From Diadema setosum (taxonomy: Eukaryota > Echinodermata > Echinoidea > Diadematoida > Diadematidae): a stretch of DNA of 64,000 nt. The translations under genes and the position numbers were made by a program. Positions 40,101 through 47,196 of this stretch are shown piece by piece; positions within the stretch are counted from its first letter, which is position 1, and each line of letters starts with the position of its first letter. The stretch covers positions 27,337,447-27,401,446 of the forward strand of contig NC_092698.1 of the NCBI RefSeq assembly GCF_964275005.1, written 5' to 3'. The notes beneath the pieces are model-generated. The model was not told the origin of the DNA. It did not search any database and was given only the letters and a program-made list of their open reading frames with translations.

Positions 40101-40626
40101 GCTGTGTGTTACCATTGGCATTGACGGCATTGTTACATTCATAAAATAATATATGGTCGAATTCTGGATGGCTAAATTTTACCTTATTGAAATATTTTAT
40201 AGAAAATTCTAGTTTACTCAAACACCTGAACAAATGACTCATCTTTCTCTTACCAATGCTTACATCAAAGTTTACAGAGACAGTGACTCAATTGTTGCAG
40301 TATATTTACATTACACACTCAGTAAAATAACTTTGGAGTGTTGGATATACAGAAGAGAACACTGCGAACTGCACTGCCTGCGTTGTAAATAGCATGAAAA
40401 CGTCAGCATACGTCAAAGCGAATGTAAGGGACTGAACATTTGCTTACCTAGCAGTTTGCTGGAACTGATGTCGATTGGCAGATTCTCGATCTGTTGAGCT
40501 GTCAAATCACCAACATTCATACCCTGTAAAATGAAGTGGGTGTAAAGTAAGGTTGCAGGGTATTTATCTCGGGACAAGATGACAGTGTAGAATATTACAA
40601 AAGTTGTTCGAGCTACTCACCTGCAT
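28084..40626 (-). CDS. CDK5RAP3: CDK5RAP3 (LZAP/C53), UFMylation and ER-phagy cofactor
   Basis: Thirteen coding exons on the minus strand give an uninterrupted 497-codon frame (human 506): 40621-40626, 40448-40523, 38000-38131, 37074-37174, 35679-35816, 34774-34863, 33840-33976, 32461-32620, 31517-31612, 30507-30614, 29794-29999, 29085-29256 and 28084-28155. Every junction is GT-AG with matching phase. CDK5RAP3 is known to work with UFL1 and UFBP1 (DDRGK1) in UFM1 ligation to the ribosome at the ER, and as an ATG8-binding ER-phagy receptor. Conserved blocks include DWLIDRRH, KWQS, REKIN, NIFGYYSSQRMKDWQEI, EIPSLKKQ, TVYQWRTG, GVARGNDAL and TRNQF. The C-terminus reads ISKRYKNRPVNLMGA. The UFM1/ATG8-binding repeats read IDFG/IDFS here instead of IDWG. 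The first exon carries only two codons. Confidence 0.97.
29085..29256 (-). CDS. CDK5RAP3: CDK5RAP3 exon 12 (YVDRLTDSL coiled coil)
   Basis: The acceptor is CCATCAG and the donor GTGAGC. It encodes residues 418-474: YVDRLTDSLKQKL, then a Lys/Glu-rich helix ending KIDALVRRTKELQRQ. Human has YVDRVTEFLQQKL...KTKELQKL. Confidence 0.96.
29698..29781. repeat. GAAAT/GACAT pentanucleotide array beside an exon donor
   Basis: About 15 units of TGAAA/TGACA type follow AATAAATGAAATGATTTG. It may be the tail of a plus-strand LINE 3' end. The array stops 13 bases from the end of CDK5RAP3 exon 11, within the intron. Confidence 0.7.
29794..29999 (-). CDS. CDK5RAP3: CDK5RAP3 exon 11 (helical block ending MQHLFLLKGSPK)
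   Basis: The acceptor is ATCTCCTAG and the donor GTGAGA. It encodes residues 349-416 and part of Lys417, including IQAFLTQR, DVLSDNQFQ, LVDTIHGRLT and MQHLFLLKGSP. Human has LQHLFMILASP. A pentanucleotide microsatellite starts 12 bases inside the intron beyond the donor. Confidence 0.96.
30507..30614 (-). CDS. CDK5RAP3: CDK5RAP3 exon 10 (GVARGNDAL / TRNQF block)
   Basis: The acceptor is CCCTCTAG and the donor GTAATA. It encodes residues 313-348: GGVARGNDALCLFDHVPTRN, then QFINEILE. The human counterpart is GVARGPDAL...TRNQFLDEL. Confidence 0.96.
31517..31612 (-). CDS. CDK5RAP3: CDK5RAP3 exon 9: shuffled ATG8/UFM1-interacting motif array
   Basis: The acceptor is CTGTCCAG and the donor GTAAGT; it has 32 codons in phase 0. 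The exon is an acidic array of motifs: IDFS (281-284), IDLD (286-289), IDFG (293-296) and IDFG (307-310). The human protein has IDWG repeats at this place, known as shuffled ATG8-interacting motifs that bind UFM1 and ATG8. All aromatic positions here are Phe. The whole array sits in this one exon. Confidence 0.93.
32461..32620 (-). CDS. CDK5RAP3: CDK5RAP3 exon 8 (TVYQWRTG block and acidic linker)
   Basis: The acceptor is TCTGCAG and the donor GTGAGA. It encodes LLRYFTEHGNTTVYQWRTG (human RGNSTVYEWRTG). A strongly acidic linker ends EDEETKEDE at residue 280 and leads into the short-motif region. Confidence 0.95.
33597..33763 (+). mobile_element. MITE family G copy 1 (GCAACTGATTGAC)
   Basis: TTGCAACTGATTGACAAATT through AAGCACTGAATTGATCAGTG is near-identical to the left arm of the copy at 42981. 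The right arm is largely lost, with only CTACTACTGCAATG remaining, but the following AGAATTTCATGAATTTGAA is shared. It lies in a CDK5RAP3 intron. Confidence 0.65.
33840..33976 (-). CDS. CDK5RAP3: CDK5RAP3 exon 7 (SELLELV / FYGAFVQFV)
   Basis: The acceptor is CCATCAG and the donor GTCAGT. It encodes residues 182-226 plus part of Ser227: GEKIRSELLELVSELP, then the helix ending FYGAFVQFVNG. It matches the human GELLALVKDLP...VYQASVGFV segment. Confidence 0.94.
34106..34407 (-). mobile_element. MITE family C copy 2 (6-bp TSD TAATCA)
   Basis: 302 bp, the inverted relative of the copy at 20363. It starts CAGAGACTCCAAC, ends GTTGGAGTCTCTA, and is flanked by TAATCA at 34100-34105 and 34408-34413. 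Internal words AGCCCATTTTTGCAAAATC and ACCTTCTGATCTGGAG (read in reverse) are shared. It lies in a CDK5RAP3 intron. Confidence 0.85.
34774..34863 (-). CDS. CDK5RAP3: CDK5RAP3 exon 6 (coiled-coil, CKQLGI)
   Basis: The acceptor is ATACCAG and the donor GTAAGA. Thirty codons encode residues 152-181, a charged helix ending QACKQLGIR; human has KQYGI. Phase is 0 at both ends. Confidence 0.93.
34953..35254. mobile_element. MITE family D (GGCGTTTTCACATCAGCCC ends)
   Basis: Perfect terminal inverted repeats of about 19 bp, GGCGTTTTCACATCAGCCC, flanked by TA. The interior holds repeated self-complementary words of type AAATAGCGCGCTATTT (about 35009, 35057, 35165) and a near copy at about 35213. 302 bp, intronic in CDK5RAP3. 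Confidence 0.75.
35532..35569. repeat. C11-A8-GGT-G tract
   Basis: A run of C, then A, then GGT and a long G run. It can fold back on itself through the C and G runs. It is intronic, about 110 bases past the CDK5RAP3 exon 5 donor. Confidence 0.8.
35679..35816 (-). CDS. CDK5RAP3: CDK5RAP3 exon 5 (DWQEI / EIPSLKKQ block)
   Basis: The acceptor is TTACAG and the donor GTGAGT. It encodes residues 106-151, from DWQEIVKLYEKE through RNVSFEIPSLKKQ to KCQQSQA. The segment is helical and probably coiled coil. It is exactly 46 codons, phase 0 at both ends. Confidence 0.96.
36275..36657. mobile_element. MITE family A copy (diverged)
   Basis: GAGGGATGGTATAGTATTGG at the left and TGTATCATCTCTTTAA at the right, with the shared core GATTGCTTTATTTGGGATATC. 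More diverged than the copies at 11532 or 27552. Intronic in CDK5RAP3. Confidence 0.65.
37074..37174 (-). CDS. CDK5RAP3: CDK5RAP3 exon 4 (INYFHCLKI / NIFGYYSSQ block)
   Basis: The acceptor is GACAG and the donor GTTGGT, a weaker match to the consensus. It encodes residues 72-105, including YINYFHC and NIFGYYSSQRMK. The human counterpart is IHYFHC and NIFGRYSSQRMK. Confidence 0.96.
38000..38131 (-). CDS. CDK5RAP3: CDK5RAP3 exon 3 (DWLIDRRH / REKIN block)
   Basis: The acceptor is TTCCCAG and the donor GTAAGT. It encodes residues 28-71: DWLIDRRH, LKWQS, LVIREKIN, AIQDMPE and QLLSGT, close to human throughout. The preceding intron (38132-40447) holds a LINE-like remnant and a CpG-rich block. Confidence 0.96.
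38277..39935. repeat. LINE-like remnant and CpG-rich block inside CDK5RAP3 intron 2
   Basis: From about 38640 a + strand frame reads HTTLTRVQKQFMRYAL, resembling the C-terminal tail of Jockey/CR1-type reverse transcriptases. From about 38930 to 39930 composition switches to pyrimidine-rich, CpG-rich sequence unlike the flanks. Two imperfect repeats there read HFPRFLTSRLAFIPR and HFPGFYTSRLSLHFIPR in one frame. The block could be a transposon 5' region or an intronic CpG island; I cannot classify it. Confidence 0.35.
40448..40523 (-). CDS. CDK5RAP3: CDK5RAP3 exon 2 (N-terminal PIDI segment)
   Basis: The acceptor is TTTTACAG and the donor GTAAGC. It encodes GMNVGDLTAQQIENLPIDIS and SSKLL, matching human PIDIQTSKLL. 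It ends with one base of the Asp codon that begins DWLIDRRH. Confidence 0.92.
40621..40626 (-). CDS. CDK5RAP3: CDK5RAP3 exon 1 coding part (Met-Gln)
   Basis: ATG CAG is followed directly by a GTGAGT donor. This start is chosen because it is the only upstream ATG in frame with exon 2. A second ATG 11 bases further 5' (40635-40637) reads MESKCRV then stop across the junction, so it would be an overlapping upstream ORF. A Met four codons downstream, within exon 2, is an alternative start. Confidence 0.7.
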
Positions 40627-40688
40627 TTTGATTCCATATGTTTCACACGACAGACACGAAAGACAACTTGATTACCTATGGTATCCTC

Positions 40689-40727
<39 letters not shown>

Positions 40728-40830
40728 CAATAAATCTGCGTAAAACCTTTATCAGAGTATACTCCGTAATGGTCTGTCTATACGAAAAACAAAAACAAAA
40801 ACAAAAACAAAAACAAAACACACACACACA
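40627..40830 (-). promoter_or_regulatory. CDK5RAP3: CDK5RAP3 5' UTR and proximal upstream region
   Basis: Nothing here codes. In gene orientation an uninterrupted 31-base poly-T tract (40695-40725) lies about 70-100 bases upstream of the start codon. Further upstream are TTTTTG repeats (about 40783-40817) and a short GT run. The transcription start was not located and no TATA box is evident. Assignment as promoter rests only on position. Confidence 0.4.
40695..40725. repeat. Poly-A tract, 31 bases
   Basis: An uninterrupted A run, poly-T on the CDK5RAP3 strand, just upstream of its first exon. Confidence 0.9.
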
Positions 40831-41184
40831 CACTTTATTAAAGTTTTTAGTTGTGTTATAACCTTGCAGAGTTGAAAAGCGGTTGTATCAACTGAATAAA
40901 TCATCGACTCAAAACACAATCTTTACTTATCAAACTGACGTGCGTGTGTTAATTATGATAGAAGAATTGTGAGGTGGTGCAATCTTCATGCTACCAATGT
41001 CACCATTATGTTAAATTCTGTGAAATTTTGAATTCTAATAATTTTGGGATCTATTTCTCCTTTTTTCGTTTTGCAAAAGGCTAGAGATCAAACAAGATTT
41101 GAACAGAGGTAAAAAAGAAAATGATGAAAATAGGAAAGATGAAAACAGTGATCATGTCAAAAAGTAATGTTTTTATAGGTATAA

Positions 41185-42121
41185 TGTTACGACCAAAATC
41201 ACTCTGAGAATGATCGCACAAAAGAAACGATCAACTAATGTTCAGGCGGTTTATTAACAGTAATATTGTGGGTACAGACTCGTAATCGGCTTTCACATCA
41301 GTACAATAATGATCAATAGAAACAATTACAAATCGGTAATAGAATCACTTACATATTATGTTATCAAGTAGTCCTTTGAAAATGTTCAGATACGATGTTC
41401 GATGCACCGATGAATGATCCTTGACGCACCGATGAATGATTCCTCCGACGTAACTCCAAAGGCACAGGTTGCATTAATCCACAGTATAAATCCGGGGTAA
41501 AATCCACGATAGATGTCCACAGCAAAACGTGTAGAATCCAAATGTTATGACGACCACGTCCAGTTGCGGCGTTGAATGATGATTCACTTTATGATGTCCA
41601 GCAGGACTCCAGCCCGTCACAGCTTTGCCGTAACAATGTCCATTGACACTAAAATATGGAGTCTATCTCCAATGTAGGCAAATTAATTCTCTGCAGGCAA
41701 AATGTCTCCCAGGCCTTATCTCCACAAACACAGTTTGTATAGCAGGTCAGCAGGTAACACAGGACTGACTATAACAAGTCGCTTCAGAGCCAGAAGTGAC
41801 GTAACTCTCAGAGCAGAGGTGTTGGGTACTCTGCCTACCTCAGAATTTCTCCGGCTTATATACTATCCATTCACCCCTTTCTAGTACATTCTCTCATTTT
41901 CTCCAACCTGGGGCCACATACCTGAACATACTAGCAAGTCCAAATTCCAGGAATCCTGGATGACTCACTGCCTAATATGTGCATAACATCATTGCCAAAA
42001 TTAACTACCAATCGCATTGGGTTATAAGGGCAGTGCCTCACTCAGCCAGCACTTCCTAGAATTTTCTGGAATGGGTTAAATCATTCTAGATTGAGTGAGC
42101 TATAATGTATTTCCTGTCACA
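41185..42121 (-). mobile_element. Solo LTR of an LTR retroelement (fossil)
   Basis: Read on the minus strand, this about 937-bp block starts TGTGACAGG and ends GGTCGTAACA, the TG...CA ends of an LTR. It contains a TATA-like box (AGTATATAAGCC) and, about 250-300 bases downstream or more, an AATAAACC poly(A)-type signal near the 3' end. No internal gag or pol sequence adjoins it, so it is read as a solo LTR. The family is probably Ty3/Gypsy-like, which is inference. No clear target-site duplication was seen, suggesting some age. It lies about 560 bp upstream of CDK5RAP3 exon 1 in the same orientation. Confidence 0.65.
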
Positions 42122-42448
42122 TGCATACATGTACTGTAGCTACATTGTATACCATGTAGAAAATTCCCCACTGATCTGGTCAGCCTGTATGTACTATATC
42201 TATATCATATAGAATGTTCTCCATTAATCTGGTCACCCTGTGTTAGTGTACATACACATTAAAACAACCATGCATACAGCCTTGATACATGTACATAACT
42301 ACTTGTGTGTACATTTGTGACAATAATAAAACCTGCTCGTCTTTATTTTGTATCATAATATACAAGAAAAAAACAGTGTTGTACATGTGAGTCAGTCACC
42401 TCATTTACCTCTTTCCATGTACATGTATTATCTCCTCTGTAAACTCAA

Positions 42449-42476
42449 TGTGTGTGTGTGTGTATGTGTGTGTGTG
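42449..42476. repeat. GT microsatellite
   Basis: A GT run with one interruption. Confidence 0.9.
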
Positions 42477-42599
42477 AAAAGGAATGTAGAAGTAAGATAT
42501 AATGACATACAATGAAATAGAATAAAAACAAACTCTCAAAAAACAATGATAGTAAAAAAAAAGCAACTGTAGAGAGTATATTCGATAACGTACCTGTAT

Positions 42600-44039
42600 C
42601 CCCCCCCCCCTCTGGTACAAACTTTTGGTGGAATAAGTTTGAGTGAATAAATTTGAGAAACAATCCACTCAATGTTCGGGTGAAAACTCAGACTGACAGA
42701 ATACAAGTCCACCCCCCCCCCCCCCCGAGGTCATCAGAGGGAATGCATGCGTGGTCCTAAATCTGCGGCGAATTGGGTAAAGGGGTAAAAGTTCGGCCTT
42801 TTTGAAAACTTCTACTTGTACTGACCCCTACCCCCCCCCCCCCCCAAAAAAAAAGAAATCTAAAAATATTCTATTACCTATATTCAAAGATTTTAATCAA
42901 AATAACAAACCCACTTGCATAGTCTTACAAGTAATATGCAGCAAAATATGTGATCAAAAGGAACTTGCCATTTTTTTTTTTGCAACTGATTGACAAATTG
43001 CCCTACATCAACGTAAATAAGCACTGAATTGATCAGTGTTTTAGTCGTATAACGATATACCCATGATGAAAAAAAAAATAAATTTTAAAATTTAAAATTG
43101 TATCATGACTACTACTAAAACACTGATCAATTCAGTGCTTATTTACGTCGATGTGGGGTAATTTGTCAATCAGTTGCAATGAAAACATCTCGACGGAAGA
43201 ATTTCATGAATTTGAACTTGCCATGCAGTTTGTTTGTTTGTTTGTTATTTTTTTATTTTTAATTCAGCAATATTGTATTTTTAGAAATAGAAACATTCTC
43301 CTCCACAGTTTCTCATCGTCTCGAGAGTAAGATATAACGTAAGACGTAAGACATGCAATTCTTTTGTTGTTGTTGGTGTTTTTTTTTAATCTTTAGGCAT
43401 TGTATACTTCCCTTCATATACTTTATGTCTGAGATGGGATGGTCTTTCATGAGATATGGGCCGGTTGGAATGAGATTTCACATCAGGAGGGTACATTGAA
43501 GAGTGTTCCGGTTTAGGAGGGGGGGGGGGGGGTCCTCCAAGGGAAGAAAAATCTCCGCAAAAGGTTTTTTTTAATCAAAACCATATTATGCTGTCATCTC
43601 TTAGATGAGATCGAAGGCTGCAAAAATAGGTGATTTCATGTCATAATGTAAAGGAGAAAGCTATACAGAAGACACAAGGAGAATTCCACATTTTTTTTTT
43701 TGAGCGTTGATAATGAAAAAGCTCATTATGGCTTATATAATCAATATACCTCATAATCGTATGATAATATTTTTCTCATTACATTATCAGGGTTTTAAGA
43801 TTGGGGGAGGGGACTTGGGTGCCACAGCTCCCCCCCCCCCCTCCCCTTACCACCACCACAACCACCACCATCACACACACATTTGTTGCTCTTATCAAAA
43901 CAAAAACGGAAAAGCCTCGAAAGTATATTTTGAAAACACAACGAAAAACTTCCCAAGGGTTATGGTCGGTCCGAAGTTCTTCCCGTCGAAGGGGGGGGGG
44001 GGGTACCAAGCACTTTCCTTGATCCCTCCCCCCCCCCCA
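42600..44039. repeat. Cluster of poly-C and poly-G runs
   Basis: Long runs at 42600-42610 (C), 42712-42726 (C), 42831-42845 (C, then A), 43519-43532 (G), 43830-43841 (C), 43991-44003 (G) and 44028-44039 (C). CCACCA and CA-rich stretches lie between some of them. Seven runs of 11 or more in 1.4 kb is far above the rest of the window. Confidence 0.85.
42981..43217 (+). mobile_element. MITE family G copy 2, palindromic
   Basis: The left arm TGCAACTGATTGACAAATTG onward pairs over about 64 bases with the right arm ending AATTTGTCAATCAGTTGCA. An AT-rich loop (about 43060-43105) separates them. The tail AGAATTTCATGAATTTGAA is shared with the copy at 33597. Confidence 0.75.
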
Positions 44040-46118
44040 CCCCCAACACACACACACAGACACAAACGCACATACACATGCACACGCTCTAATATAAAAC
44101 GTTCCGCGGCCTCTGATTATATCAGTGTTAATCCTCTATTTTATGTCGAGGAAATTGTGCACATTTCCTTTAAAATCCCGACATTTCGAGTAATTCTTTC
44201 AATGTTGTCCATGTGTCGTTCCCGTATGTGACATCAAGGACTAGCTGTTGTACGGTCTTCCTTCTAACCAGGCAGCCATGGTAACTGCACATGGCATGGA
44301 TTTAATTGAAACTATTAATTTAATCGAAAGTTAGTATCTTGTGAACGGACTGTCCGATTTCATCAAACTTCACTCTTGTGTTCTTCAGACATTTCTGCAT
44401 GTGTTATCTGTTAGTAGCTCCATGGTTCAACCAAATTCAAACCTAAATGTATTTTTTTTTTCTATCAAATGCTTCTTCTTCCGGCTGGAGTACAGTCCAC
44501 CAACTGATGGTGTATTACCTACCGAATGACTGCTGGTCAAGGAGACATGCATGATGTAGGGCCTATATCTCTTGGTTCGGTGTAGTATTGTGCCTATAGC
44601 TACGGTGCATTTTCCCCAAAAATACAACAGTGATTGAAAATATGGTATTCATGACCAGATAAATCAACTAAAACACAAGTCATTCATATTCACTGAATCC
44701 ACAAGGTTGTACAATGAACATTCATTTTATCTGTTCAAACTTTTCGCTATATAGGAGTATAATCATCAAGTGGTCAGCATAGATTATCTGTACTGTGATA
44801 TGATCACGTGTCGATCCCGTCTGTTATCTCAAGAGATGGGCCGGCGTTCTCCAACGAGATGGAAATTACATGTATGTATGCGATAGAAATAACACAAAGT
44901 GTGGTCTCAGCTCAGCTGATGATCATTAATTTTGATAGGCGTATAACAAGATTACGTTGTGAATGCCAGTGATTTATGCTCCACGATCCAGACGCCACAA
45001 TTTATCCCGCATATTATCAGGGAGTTGGAAGAGAGAAACTCACGAAATCGTCTACCCATAATGCCTCGAAGAGGCATAGGCCTATTCCTTGACAAAATCA
45101 TCTGTCATCACAAAAAGCAAATACACTGACCTATTATGCAATATTAATGTCTCTCATCGATTCAAACGTGCAATGTTTAATCGCCAACTGCGGCAGTCCG
45201 ACCTCAGCTGGGTCTGGTTGTAAAATATAAATTAAGTGCAAGGAGTGTACCAACTTATAGTGCCCCCTTGATCAGAGCAGGGAGCCCTGGAAGAGAGATT
45301 CCACCTCCCCTGATATTTCAATATTGTACCCCTTTTTTCTTCTCTTTTTTTCTCTCCCTTTTTTTGACAGTATTATTATGGAATAGACTTCTGATCGTAT
45401 CTATTTTTGTTATGCAGCTGATATGAAAAATCAATAAAGACATTCTACACATAAATTAAAAAAATAAAAAAGCTAGTCGCGTATACGTCTATGAGAAGGA
45501 GTAAACAAGACAGTAGTCCTAATAAGTTCATTGACATACCACAACCCTCCTTTGCAGGGAGGCATCGATGAACAGTGGGTATCTACAGACAAACTTCAAC
45601 AACAGCAGTATCAAAGTACAAAATGTTTTCTTCTTGTTATTGTGGTTGCGGTATTTTTTTTTTCCGCCAGCAGAGGCACCCCGTAAAGTAAGCAATTTTG
45701 ACCTCAATCGCACTCGCACGCATTTTTTTATTTTGTCTGCAGCTTCTCGCCACATAGTGCAGTGCACCCTATCTCTCTGTACAAAACGACGACCCGTTGT
45801 TGTTTACGTTGTACGTGTGAAAATCTAATATACCTCTACGCGATTGGTACCGCAGATGGTAGATGGACTATATGGTAATTTTCGACAACGTCATTGGGAT
45901 AAAGCACTTCATACAAATATGAGATTGTTGAAAACACACACGTAACAGATAGATACAACCACATGTATTACAAATCGAAATTGTCAAGTTTCACATTGCA
46001 CCAATCGACTCTAAAACGTCAACATCGATGTAGCTATTGTGAACTTTGTGTGGCTTCGAAAGAAACAGGGGATGGAAGGAAAGCGAATTGTAATGCCCAT
46101 GCATGTAACTCCAAATGC

Positions 46119-46136
46119 CAGGGAGGTCACCTCCCG
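46119..46136. repeat. CAGGGAGGT palindrome without clear flanking repeat
   Basis: CAGGGAGGT-C-ACCTCCC then G. It is a seven-base perfect stem from GGGAGGT and nearly identical to the palindrome at 56825. The seven bases on each side (CAAATGC, ACGATGC) agree only in the last four. Confidence 0.5.
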
Positions 46137-46255
46137 ACGATGCATAGTGTATGCTTTGCATTTCTTTGTGACCCGATTTATGTGGCCTCTCACGAGTTTG
46201 TCTTGCCAATTACTAGTATCACCACTCCAGCATCGCCTCCTCCCTGCCCCTGCCA

Positions 46256-46267
46256 TACACACACACA

Positions 46268-46307
<40 letters not shown>

Positions 46308-46311
46308 CACG

Positions 46312-46351
<40 letters not shown>

Positions 46352-46366
46352 CACGCACACACACAC

Positions 46367-46406
<40 letters not shown>
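46256..46406. repeat. CA/GCAC microsatellite, about 150 bp
   Basis: CA repeats with scattered G substitutions (GCACAC units). A CAT/ATC run follows at about 46449-46475. Open frames on both strands here are repeat artefacts. Confidence 0.95.
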
Positions 46407-46408
<2 letters not shown>

Positions 46409-46487
46409 CCACAATGAATGAAAACCCTGTTTTCGTCTGACCCATCAGATCATCATCATCATCATCATCATCAGTCATCACTATTTA

Positions 46488-46533
46488 GTTGTAGCATGGA
46501 GGTAGAAACTATTTTCTACCTCCATGGTTGTAG
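46488..46533. mobile_element. Mini palindrome 1 with 7-bp direct repeats
   Basis: The palindrome 46495-46526 has 14-base arms, CATGGAGGTAGAAA and TTTCTACCTCCATG, around a CTAT loop. GTTGTAG flanks it exactly on both sides (46488-46494 and 46527-46533). The layout is that of a transposon insertion with target duplication, but the insert is only 32 bp. Confidence 0.6.
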
Positions 46534-46565
46534 CAAACAAAATAGGGTACACTGCACTTACCAGG

Positions 46566-46709
46566 GGGTGTTTCATTAAGCTGTTCGTAAAGTTACGAAC
46601 GACTTATGAGCGACTGGTAATCAGTTCTTGTGCTGAATTATGGAAATTCTGATAAGTATAGCACATCAGAACTGATCACCAGTCACTCGTAAGTTGTTCG
46701 TAACTTTAC
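46566..46709. mobile_element. MITE family H, right end truncated
   Basis: The left arm GTTCGTAAAGTTACGAAC...GCGACTGGT pairs with a right arm ACCAGTCACTCGTAAGTTG...CGTAACTTTAC. The outer GGGGTGTTTCATTAAGCT of the left end has no partner. The right arm stops where mini palindrome 2 begins. Confidence 0.55.
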
Positions 46710-46734
46710 CAAGGAGGTAGCTAGTACCTCCTTG
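46710..46734. repeat. Mini palindrome 2 at the end of MITE H
   Basis: CAAGGAGGTA-GCTAG-TACCTCCTTG is a ten-base perfect stem. No matching direct repeats flank it. It replaces the expected outer right end of MITE H. Confidence 0.5.
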
Positions 46735-46779
46735 AGTAAACTAGCACATACCGGTACAGTGTACATTATGGACACCCTT

Positions 46780-46816
46780 AGCAACACCATGGAGCTATTA
46801 GCTCCATGGCAACACC
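46780..46816. mobile_element. Mini palindrome 3 with direct repeats
   Basis: The palindrome 46787-46809 is CCATGGAGCTA-T-TAGCTCCATGG. Read as CATGGAG...CTCCATG (46788-46808), it has the flanking direct repeat GCAACAC on both sides (46781-46787 and 46809-46815), extendable by one C. Same structure as mini palindrome 1. Confidence 0.6.
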
Positions 46817-47006
46817 CTGTGGCATTAGGGTGACAGCTTATGAGCACCCTTTTTTTAGGACCCTGGGAATGTGACCCTACACCCTACCATACATCTCGGT
46901 GCTCCTACCGTGGGAGCTTTTTGTTTGCCGTCAGTGGATCGAGCGGCGACAAGATTACGTAACTCTTCTCTCCACCAAGGTTTCACGTGCCAGCGAACGT
47001 GTTATG

Positions 47007-47049
47007 GTCACATCAGGGAGGTGAGACGTCTCACCTCCCTTGTCACATC
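47007..47049. mobile_element. Mini palindrome 4 with 7-8-bp direct repeats
   Basis: AGGGAGGTGAGAC and GTCTCACCTCCCT form a perfect 26-bp palindrome with no loop (47015-47040). GTCACATC flanks it at 47007-47014 and 47042-47049. The 14-mer CAGGGAGGTGAGAC also occurs alone at 53126-53139. Confidence 0.6.
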
Positions 47050-47178
47050 AAAGCGAGGTTATTCGTGTTTTTTCCCTGCGCTCTGTCCCTCTCGCTCTCT
47101 CCGCCATAACAATCAGCTCGGAGATGTTATTGTGCTTGGGTCACCAGTGTACCATACGTTCCTCGATGTCTTTTCCTT

Positions 47179-47196
47179 GGGGGGGGGGGGGGGGGG
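47179..47196. repeat. Poly-G run
   Basis: Eighteen G residues in a row, then AGCA. Confidence 0.85.

Noticed and set aside
43707-44231. 174-codon + strand open frame
   Set aside because: Pro and His runs come from poly-C and CCA tracts; no splice or start context and no family motif.
46119-46143. Target duplication around the 46119 palindrome
   Set aside because: Only four of seven flanking bases agree, so insertion with duplication is not supported for this copy.
46011-46481. Long open frames on both strands over the CA array
   Set aside because: They encode only alternating Cys-Val or His-Thr runs from the microsatellite.
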